Shown: one piece after another, positions 57,119-64,000 of the stretch
Numbering within the stretch: the stretch's first letter is position 1
How the letters are laid out: each line of letters begins with the position of its first letter
NCBI GenBank assembly: GCA_930367215.1
Contig: OV884057.1
Span: 205,767,621-205,831,620 of the forward strand
From: Pollenia angustigena
Taxonomy: Eukaryota; Arthropoda; Insecta; Diptera; Polleniidae
Direction: 5' to 3'
Length of the DNA stretch: 64,000 nt
Notes under the pieces: generated by a model
Seen by the model: only the letters and a program-made list of their open reading frames with translations
Database searches by the model: none
What the model was told of the DNA's origin: nothing
Position numbers and translations under genes: made by a program

Positions 57119-57972
57119 TACTTACAAAAGAATAAAGGTAAGATAAATTTATATTAACTATCAATGAATATAATTTAAATAATAATTACTTTGATAATTA
57201 AATAATCTTTTTTTTTTTTTTGTAAGATTATAACGCAATTTAGGACGATGTTAGTACATAAATTAAATAGCCAATTCTTATGCAAGGAAAATTAAATAAA
57301 TTTGCAAACTTTTTGGCAAAAAATTTCAGATTAATAACGTGAACATTTTATGGCAGCATTTGGTACAACTTTTGGTCCTTCCACATTCTTCCGCAAATGT
57401 GGAAAGAATTTTTTAATGTAACAGAGTTTTGATGTTCACTGGAAAATTTATCTTTGCAAGTTATTCCTTTTTTAAAGATTATTTAAAAATTGATCATTTA
57501 AACTGTTTTGATATTAATATTAAAACGGATTTAATAAAAATGTCAAACTCAAATATTTGTATATGGAATATACTTAATTAAAAGAAAGTTAAAAAAAACT
57601 TTATATTTAACTACAATTTCTTTGTAAAACGTTTTTTTTTTTGATTGATTCTTTTGAAATTTTATAAGTTATAAGCATCAGATAATTCTGAATTGTTCTT
57701 ATTTAAAATAGGTATTTTTAATTTGCCGATTTTTTGCCGATTGTTTTATATATTTTTTTTTTAAATATGCCGATTTTTTATCAAAATTATCTGGCACCCC
57801 TGATAGCAAGTAAAGCGCTCTCTCTCTCGCTTTACTTTTCTTTAACAAAATTGATGACATAAATTTAATCCCTTAAAAACTTTTATTCACAATTGATTCT
57901 CTATAATCGATTCTATATAAATTTATTGCGAATAAAAAAGATAAACATTTCGTAAATGATCGTAATACTCAC

Positions 57973-58024
57973 CATTGCTTGTTCGATTTTATTATCGATT
58001 GCAACTGCACTTGTTCCAGATGCA
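57973..58024 (-). CDS. bun: bunched (TSC22-domain protein) internal exon
   Basis: This is a 52-nt exon. Read on the minus strand, a pyrimidine-rich tract ending TTATTTGTAG precedes it and GTGAGT follows it. After one leading base that completes a codon from the upstream exon, it reads ASGTSAVAIDNKIEQAM and ends in phase 0. This matches the start of the TSC22 domain of bun/TSC22D proteins, where the next exon should begin DLVKxHLM and supply the leucine zipper. The same short exon with this boundary is known in vertebrate TSC22-family genes. Bun proteins are dimerising TSC-box/leucine-zipper factors acting in growth and patterning. No other exon of the gene was found in the window. I see no frameshift or stop. 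The alternative, a retrocopy, is unlikely because both splice sites are intact. Confidence 0.92.
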
Positions 58025-58064
58025 CTACAAATAAAAGAAAAATAGACAAAAATTAGTTTTTATC
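58025..58064 (-). promoter_or_regulatory. bun: 3' splice site of the bun exon
   Basis: On the minus strand the sequence runs from AAAACTAATTTTTG, which holds a plausible branch point CTAAT, through a T/C-rich stretch to TTTGTAG directly before the exon. The matching donor GTGAGT occupies 57967-57972. Both agree with insect splice consensus, which supports reading the 17-residue coding match as a real exon. Confidence 0.8.
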
Positions 58065-58422
58065 TTTTAAATAATGACCTAAAATGAAATTTTTAAATAA
58101 TTAAAAAAGCAGGGACCTAGGGTTTTTACGGTCCCTGGATAAAAAAAAAATAACATACAATTATTCGCGTTTTTGTTCTTTTAAAGCCTAAAATTTTTCG
58201 CTTAATTTAACCACAAAATTGACAACAATATTCAATGTCATTTCGATAATCAAAAAACAAAACTTCTTAACAACAAACACTAAATTTATTGTTTTCTTTT
58301 TTGGTACAATTTAAATATATATACAAAATATAGCAAATTTTTGTAAAATTTATTTAAGACAAGAGTTACCCAGAGTAATTTCTCTACCTCCAATAAAAAA
58401 GTTTAGATTTGTTTTTAAACAG
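58065..58422. other. Intron next to the bun exon
   Basis: A small perfect hairpin CAGGGACC...GGTCCCTG lies at about 58112-58139. Nothing else recognised. Confidence 0.45.
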
Positions 58423-58592
58423 TGGCCAAATTACGGCACTCGATATCGATCGAAATTTCCATTTGTATTGTAATTACACGATATCGAATGCCATATTTCA
58501 AGCCCAGGGGGCGAATTACGCCACTCCAAATCCATCGAAATTCCCATTTGTATTGTAATTTTGTTCAAAGTCAAATACGATAATTTCGCCCC
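58423..58592. repeat. Two tandem short palindromic elements, CCAAATTACGGC family
   Basis: Units 58423-58505 and 58507-58592 each begin (G)GCCAAATTACGGC or GGGCGAATTACGCC, hold ATCGAAATT.CCATTTGTATT and end with the inverted form. Related to 49129-49212. Confidence 0.6.
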
Positions 58593-60062
58593 AGATCTTC
58601 TGTTTTAATATTAAATGGCTTTCAAGAACAGATGAGCGTCTAAACTAAAGATGACAATTAATCCTTCTGCATCCCTTGGAGATGTGCCCATCCTATGATC
58701 CTTTGGGTCAATATGACCCAACAACAAAAGATGTAAAGAACATTTCATATTTAAGTAAAATAAAAAATAAAAGCGATTCTATTGATTATTTGACTGAAAA
58801 AATTATTGATCGATGATTCTGAATGAAGATGAACTCAATTCAATTGCATTCAATAGGAAATGGGTCATATTTACCCAAAGGGGGGAAGGAAAAATTTACA
58901 TTTTTTATTTTAATTTTCATTAACATTTATAATTTTCGTCCCTGTAATGGATAAACTAAAGTTTCACGTCCATATCTATTGAAAGCAAAAACAAAGTAAT
59001 AAATATTTTGTAATTTTGTTTTTCCTTTTAAAATTTCAAACGCCTCATAGCTTGTGGTGTTTCTAGGTGCAATATAACGAACATTCAAACAGTACCAGAT
59101 GAAGAACAAAATAGTACTAAAAAGGTCGCCGTTACAGATTCTTATTCACTCAGGATTATGCAATGCTTTCAAAAAGTATCAAGTGAAGAACAAAAAAGTA
59201 GTAACATTTTTCATCTTATAGGTTTTCTTTCACTCCAACCCCTGCACCAATAATTTTATGTTTCTTAGTTTAATATTATCGAAATTTAAAAAATTAAAAA
59301 AAAAAAAAAATTCCCGTATTTCCCCTTTTTGATACTTTTTTTCTTCTTTTTGTAGTACCAAAATGGAGCAGAATGTTTTGCAAAAAGTTCCAAAAATAGG
59401 TACGATTTTCACTCCTCAAACGTTCGATTTCCGAAAAAGTACCAAATTTATATTTTTTAAATAAGTTACGAATTTGGTATAATCATTTTTTCTATGTACC
59501 AGACACCAATCCTTTTATTGTTCTAATGAGAAACGATAAGTCTTAAACTTTTTGCATATCTCTTTTAGTTTTGGTGATATGAATTTACCGAATTTACCCT
59601 TTTTTACCCCCTTCCAGAATTTTTTTGTAAAAATCGGCTGACAAACAGAGGAGGAATGTGTTCTGAACTGCTGTTTTGTCTCTGCTGATTTATACATGAT
59701 TTATGTGTATTTCTTTTTTTTTTAATAAAAATCATGTAACCAATATAACGATTTTATTAATTAATATCATTATTAAAAATTAATAACATTTAATTTTATT
59801 ACATGAAATTAATAAAATAATTAAAGCCGCCTTTTTTAACATTATGGAATAAATGATGTATGGCCAAAGTTTTTTTTTTTTTTTTTTGTAAATTGTGTAA
59901 TCTAACACTTTTGTTTGTTAGTAATAATAATTTTGTTGTTTTTTGTTGTTATTGTAATTTGTTTTTGTTTATATTATGATTATTTTTGTTGTTGCCATGT
60001 ACGCAAACGAGCATGCGAGCATTCAGTATATTTGTTCAATTGACCTGAAAAACTTGTTCAAT
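58593..60062. other. Unassigned intron with minor inverted repeats
   Basis: CTTTGGGTCAATATGACCC at 58700-58718 pairs with GGGTCATATTTACCCAAAG at 58862-58880, perhaps a 180-bp MITE. AGTACCAAA words recur at 59160-59500. Otherwise nothing recognised. Confidence 0.4.
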
Positions 60063-60456
60063 CAATTGAAGCACAGCCGCGAATAACGTTTTAAGTTACA
60101 AAATAATAATTTTTCAGGAGAGCAAAAAAACGTTTTTTGACAGGCAGCATTATTCGTTTAAAAAATTTTTTTTTTCTATTATTAAAAATAATGATAATAA
60201 AAACTTTAATGCAAAAGGCTTTCAAAACATTATTCCGCACTGCAAAACCATTTCGGTTTCATCATTTTGTTAGTAACTTGCAATGTTCTTCCACTGGCTG
60301 ACACTTTGTACGCCTTTTTGAAGGCGTTAAGGTGCATAGTTTTGGTTGATTTGATGTTTAAACTGTGTAAGAGAATTAGGTCAACGGTTATCTGCAAAAA
60401 AATAGTTTTTTCAAAATGTGGCGTTTACAACGTTATTCGCGGCTGTGCTTCAATTG
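60063..60456. mobile_element. MITE with AAGCACAGCCGCGAATAACG ends
   Basis: 26-bp inverted ends CAATTGAAGCACAGCCGCG AATAACG at 60063 and 60456. CAATTG is its own complement, so it may be a 6-bp target duplication or part of the ends. 394 bp, non-coding. Confidence 0.7.
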
Positions 60457-60894
60457 TATAAATAATTTTGTTCCATACACTTGTATTCCATTACGTTTTT
60501 TTTCCATATTCATTTTTTTTTATTCAATATTTTTATTACCATGTTTTCAGTTTGTATTTCGCTGTTTAATTTTACTGTTTTTTTTTTCTTTTCTCATATC
60601 GTGTTTATAATTATGTATCTCATATTACATGTAACAGAAAAGGGGGAAAAAATAATAATTTAGAGTGCTATATTAAGCTGTGTCGAATCTTAAAAACCCT
60701 TCACCTAACAAACCCCGGCGTCTTAGATCACTCAGCCACTAACACACATTATGAAACGAGAGTTATTAAAAAAAAAAAAAATATGTTGAGTATAATTTTT
60801 CGTTTAAAATCGGCAAATTATTTATGCATTTTTTCATGTGCAAAAAACAAGACTACACATTAAAATATAAAAATACACGAATTTTATGACAATT
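60457..60894. other. Unassigned AT-rich intron
   Basis: No feature recognised. Confidence 0.4.
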
Positions 60895-61175
60895 AAAGGG
60901 AGTCGTAAGGTATGCTTATATCTCAGTTATTAATGGACCGATTTGGCTGGATTTCAATAGCAAACTTAATAGGCGCATATGTAACAGAAATATATAACAA
61001 CCTAGTCCTCATCATTTCTGTATTCCTTTGAAAACCCATTTCAACAGACATACGGATTTCGCTATCCACTAGGACCTAGAGTATATATGTCTACTTTAAA
61101 GGGTTTAAGATCATTATTGTATAAATTACCAACGGAATAACAAACTTATATCCTTTCCACCTGTGGTGAAGGGTA
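60895..61175 (+). repeat. Dispersed repeat family C, tail half
   Basis: CTTATATCTCAGTTATT, GGATTTCAATAGCAAACTTA, TTTAAAGGGTTTAAGATCAT and tail CCACCTGTGGTGAAGGGTAT parallel 48920-49450. Confidence 0.6.
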
Positions 61176-61849
61176 TACAAAAGAAAAACTTCAGACAGCC
61201 TACAGCAGCAGCAGCAGTATGACGCTTAAATCATGAAAGAAAATATAAAAAAAACCTAAAAAAATTTACTCACTCACATAATTTTATTATTATTTTTTTT
61301 TTTTAGATTTCGCTAACCAACAAAATTAAATTTTATTATTTATTACATTTTTCTTTTTGTTTGGATTTTTCTTTTTTTTTTCTTGGCTTTGTTGTTGTTC
61401 AACTTCATCATGTTGCATAAAGTTGGAAAAAAAAAAACAATAATATGAACAATTTGTTTTAGACTTGTAATTTGCAATAGAAACTGTGTAAGTTAATTTT
61501 TTTAATTTTTTCAGCTTTAACAAAAAAATTGCATAATGTTTGTAATAAATTGTGTGCAAGTGATAGAAACATAAAAAATAATGAAAATGTTCAAATAATT
61601 CACCCGAAAAAGGAGAAAAAAATCTTTAACATTACGACTGACGGCTATATAACAATTTGTAGCATAATTAAATTCAAATAAAAGTGCAAAATAGAAAATG
61701 TTTGTAATAGAGTTAAGGAAATACAGACATTTTTTCGAACATTTGCTTTTATTTATAGGAAAGTTTCCTGAAAATCTGCAAATTTTATAGGATTCTTTTC
61801 GAATATAAATAAAAAAAGTAATTCTAATCATATTAGCTATTTTTATAAT
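61176..61849. other. Unassigned intron
   Basis: A short (CAG)5 run at 61204-61218 and T/A-rich tracts at 61290-61440. A minus-strand frame ending NPNKKKNVINNKI is not recognised and sits in low-complexity DNA. Confidence 0.4.
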
Positions 61850-62100
61850 AATTTTTATGTCGTGCTTAGTCCGGGTTCACACTATGTAAGCTTTCTTTCA
61901 GAAAGTCTGAGTTTATAGATGATAGGGGAAGAAATCATGCTTTTTTCTCTGCTCTCTCACCCATAAACTCAGACTTTCTGAAAGAAAACTTTCATAGTGT
62001 GATCCCAGACTTAATTCCCAATTTTTATTCTTGATAAAAACACTGAAATTTATTGTTGATGGGATAAGCTTTTCCTATGCGCATTTCACTGGTTGCTTTT
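61850..62100 (-). repeat. Hammerhead-repeat family copy with MITE insertion
   Basis: GTCGTGCTTA before and TTAATTCCCAATTTTTATTC after the MITE at 61869-62011 join into the family sequence seen at 1760-1797. The ribozyme half keeps GCAACCAGUGAAAUGCGCAU on the minus strand. The CUGANGA side is truncated by a T-run at 62097-62118. Confidence 0.75.
61869..62011. mobile_element. PIF/Harbinger-like MITE (TTA duplication)
   Basis: 143 bp; ends GTCCGGGTTCACACTATG and (inverted) GTCTGGGATCACACTATG, continuing through TTTCTTTCAGAAAGTCTGAG. TTA at 61866-61868 and 62012-62014. The ribozyme repeat at 1760-1797 gives the empty site with one TTA. The termini resemble those of the 2149 and 33723 elements. 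Confidence 0.88.
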
Positions 62101-62449
62101 TTTTTGTTTTTTTTTTTACAAATTTTCCATTTTTAAGGGAAATTATTCACAAATTTTTTAAACTTTCAAGAAAGCTTGCTATTAAAATTGATGTACAGTT
62201 TTCAAGAAAATTTGATATAATTTTTGAAACTTGTTAGCAAAATTGTTAGAAATTTGCATTAATTTTTACTTATGTACAATATATTTCGCTTACTTGCACA
62301 CCGTTTATAAGCATTTAACGCTTTAATGCATCCAAACCTGTGCAATTACAGTTTGCTGTTTAAAAAAATTTAAATTATTTCGTGTACAAGCATTTGTCTA
62401 CATGCATATCCCCGATTTATGCATCGGAATTTAATACAATTTTGATAAG

Positions 62450-62590
62450 TTATCATTATTAATAAGATTTCCGTATGTCGTGCTAAATACGCTGACATTT
62501 ATTGTTGAGGGAAAGCTAGCTTCTATGCGCATTTATCTGGTTGCTTAGGCCAAATCGTCAGGAAACCTTTTCCAAAGATTTTAGAAAAAA
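62450..62590 (-). repeat. Hammerhead-repeat family copy
   Basis: Aligns with 6700-6860 except for a short deletion near 62488 (TGCTAAATACGCTG). Carries the ribozyme at 62510-62573. Confidence 0.8.
62510..62573 (-). ncRNA. Hammerhead ribozyme with core mutation
   Basis: Minus strand: GGUUUC pairs with GAAGCU (helix I), then CUGACGA. Helix II is UUUGG/CCAGA with loop CCUAAGCAA. Then UAAA replaces GAAA, and AUGCGCAU is intact. Helix I and II differ in sequence from the 6785 copy but keep pairing. Loss of G12 should stop cleavage. Confidence 0.65.
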
Positions 62591-62860
62591 ATTCAAACTT
62601 GAGTTCATAACAAGAAAAAACAAACAAAAATTATTTCATTAAAACTAAACTGTATTTTGATCAAACTTTGAATTTATATATGCACTTACGATATAAGTAA
62701 AATAGCTTTTTTCATGATGCTGATGAAATTAAGCCAGTTTTTTATAAGCACAGTATATGCACATAAGCGAGTTTTCGTAAATGCATTTTTTGTTTAAAAG
62801 CTCCAAAAAGTTATAAGTATGTATATATTTATATATATTTAGCTGGTGAGGCGTAACTCC
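62591..62860. other. Unassigned AT-rich intron
   Basis: No feature recognised. Confidence 0.4.
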
Positions 62861-62900
62861 GCTTATGTAAATAAAAATGCAAGTTTTTATTTCATTTATT

Positions 62901-62939
62901 CCCGACGTTTCGTGAATTTTAAGTTCACTTCTTCAGGGG
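62901..62939 (-). ncRNA. Penelope-type hammerhead-like motif
   Basis: Minus strand: CCC, CUGAAGA, one extra A, then GUGAA/UUCAC as helix II around CUUAAAA, GAAAC, GUC and GGG. CCC pairs with GGG as helix I right after the GUC cleavage triplet. ACGU is self-complementary, so helix III needs a second molecule. Such minimal hammerheads are known in Penelope-like elements. The extra A before helix II departs from the strict consensus. Confidence 0.55.
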
Positions 62940-63039
62940 CCCTATGCTCCTTATAGGATCTTCGGGAACATATAAATAAAAGAAAGTGGCCAGAAATAAA
63001 GAAAACAAATTTGGAAATATTTTGTAAAGTTTTAAGCAA

Positions 63040-63625
63040 AGTTACTATAATTTTGTAATTTTTTAGAAATTTGCTATAATTTTGTAAATTTTCTAGAAAA
63101 CTTTTACAAATATTAAGATTTTTAAAATAAATTTTTTTATTATTATATTTTAAGAAATTAGCTATACATAGTTTTATAGATTTTCTAGCAAACATTTATA
63201 ATTTTTAAAATTTTATTGAACAGTAACATTAATTTTGTAAATTAATATGCAAAAATGCTTAATTTTATAATTTTTTTTTCTAAATTTACTACAGTTTTGA
63301 TATTTTTCTAGAAAACTTTTGTTATAAATCAAAAATTTTCTAATTTGTTTTTTTTTTTAAATTTGCTATAAATTTGTATTTTTTAAAAAAAATTTGCTAT
63401 AATACTTAACAATTTTTTTTTAAAAAATTTTGCTATAATACTTAAAAATTTGCTATAATTTTTTTAATTATTAAAAATATTTGCTATAATTTTATAAATT
63501 TTCCACAAAATTTGCTAAATTTGTTTAAATTATAAAAAAAATTGCTATAATTTTATAAATTTTCCAAAAAATGGGCTATAATTTTATAAATTATTAAAAA
63601 AAATTGCTATAATTTTCATTATTGT
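63040..63625. repeat. Decayed tandem array of TTGCTATAATTTT units
   Basis: TTGCTATAA-type words recur near 63071, 63362, 63393, 63430, 63450, 63481, 63542, 63573 and 63603. AATTTTATAAATTTTCCA-like stretches lie between, giving irregular spacing of 20-60 bp. Confidence 0.6.
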
Positions 63626-63688
63626 ACAATTTTTTATGTTCTTGCCATGAAAAAATTTCTAGAAAATTTGTAAAATTTAAAAATTTTT

Positions 63689-63984
63689 TTTAATCCAAAT
63701 TTTTAATATTTTTAATTAGGCTTAAGTTCATGAAATTTAATTTTCATTAAATTATTTTTATGAAGAAAGGAATTTTACAACATGAAAATGAATAAAAATT
63801 GTTATTGATAATCTTTCATTCTTGACGTGGCCGGGGCTTGAACCCTGGCCGGCAGGTTACCATGACATGTTTCGATCGCAACCACTCGATCTCCTCAGAT
63901 GTATTTGCCGTCTTACACTCGCAGCCATTAAATTATATTTCATGAACTTAAGCCTAATTAAAAATATTAAAAATTTGGATTAAA
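63689..63984. repeat. 53-bp inverted repeat enclosing a tRNA-like SINE
   Basis: Arms 63689-63741 and 63932-63984 (TTAATCCAAATTTTTAATAT, TTAGGCTTAAGTTCATGAAA) are almost perfect inverted copies. The 190 bp between them holds family S copy 3. Confidence 0.75.
63820..63895 (-). repeat. tRNA-derived SINE, family S copy 3
   Basis: Minus strand: A-box-like ATCGAGTGGTTG (63879-63890), GATCGAAACATG, and B box GGGTTCAAGCC (63835-63845), followed by GTCAAGAATGAAAGATTATC as in copy 2. Best preserved of the three. Confidence 0.65.
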
Positions 63985-64000
63985 AACCATAAATAGTTCA

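Larger units (their letters stand above)
56046..57802. mobile_element. hAT element with nested pogo-like MITE
   Basis: 1757 bp; ends CAGGCCTGCTATTTTTGCCG and (inverted) CAGGGGTGCCAGATAATTTT. The duplication ATAGCAAC/ATAGCAAG (56038-56045, 57803-57810) matches at 7 of 8 bases. TGCCGATTTTT words repeat near both ends. Contains 56617-57118 and the CCCGTATTCA repeat at 56469. No transposase seen. Confidence 0.8.
1..57972 (-). other. bun: Intron of bun downstream of the 52-nt exon
   Basis: Everything from the exon donor down to base 1 is read as one intron. No open frame with the TSC22 leucine-zipper sequence (DLVKxHLMxAVREEVE) occurs on the minus strand, so the final exon should lie beyond the window. 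The intron would exceed 57.9 kb and is filled with the mobile elements listed separately. Its extent is inferred from missing exons, not shown directly. Confidence 0.7.
58025..64000 (-). other. bun: Intron of bun upstream of the 52-nt exon
   Basis: No coding exon with splice sites was recognised between the acceptor and the window end. A short first exon of an alternative bun isoform could be hidden here. A GTGAGTGAG string on the minus strand near 61266-61275 has no convincing coding sequence before it. Confidence 0.6.

Noticed and set aside
61266..61275. Possible splice donor (GTGAGTGAG on the minus strand) for an extra bun exon
   Set aside because: The sequence before it is A/T homopolymer-like with no coding reading and no acceptor.
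63040..63625. CRISPR-like array
   Set aside because: Spacing is irregular, the repeats are imperfect and AT-rich, and the genome is eukaryotic.

Overview
This 64 kb window is AT-rich, eukaryotic and almost wholly non-coding. The one host-gene segment I can support is a 52-nt exon at 57973-58024 on the minus strand. It has a polypyrimidine tract and AG acceptor, a GTGAGT donor, and encodes ASGTSAVAIDNKIEQAM, the start of the TSC22 domain of the bunched (bun)/TSC22D family. The rest therefore reads as two bun introns: positions 1-57972 lie downstream of this exon (the final leucine-zipper exon was not found and should lie beyond base 1), and 58025-64000 lie upstream. The organism looks like a higher dipteran with a repeat-rich genome, probably a calyptrate fly. 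That is inferred from the bun exon, the DD41D mariner relics and the kinds of fly repeats seen.

The introns are packed with mobile-element debris. Nine insertions carry two terminal inverted repeats (TIRs) and exact or near-exact 8-bp target duplications (TSDs), the hAT signature: 3217-4736, 11324-12679, 36176-37400, 38268-39005, 43276-43790, 44783-45652, 50131-53460, 50632-51814 and 56046-57802. Transposase remnants survive in three of them. Many small MITEs (short non-autonomous DNA elements) have 3-bp TSDs, mostly TAA/TTA, and look PIF/Harbinger-like. A pogo-like MITE has TA TSDs. There are two DD41D-type mariner relics plus a third fragment, two decayed non-LTR retrotransposons (one with RNase H on the plus strand, one RT without RNase H on the minus strand), two tRNA-derived SINE families and several dispersed tandem-unit repeats.

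Insertions are nested: hAT in hAT, pogo-like MITE in hAT, Harbinger-like MITE in hAT, hAT in another TIR element, MITE in a ribozyme repeat. In three cases a related copy inside this same window gives the empty target site.

The most unusual feature is a dispersed repeat family (near 1681, 6677, 7164, 61850 and 62450, with fragments near 21080 and 25700) whose minus strand (plus strand for the 1681 copy) folds as a hammerhead ribozyme. It has a CUGANGA core, a paired helix II, GAAA, a self-complementary AUGC/GCAU helix III and a helix I with an internal loop. Two identical 191-bp ribozyme units flank a 296-bp interior at 6677-7354, an arrangement like a retrozyme. A second, different hammerhead-like motif at 62901-62939 resembles those at Penelope-like element ends. 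All calls come from reading the sequence; no database search or folding program was run.
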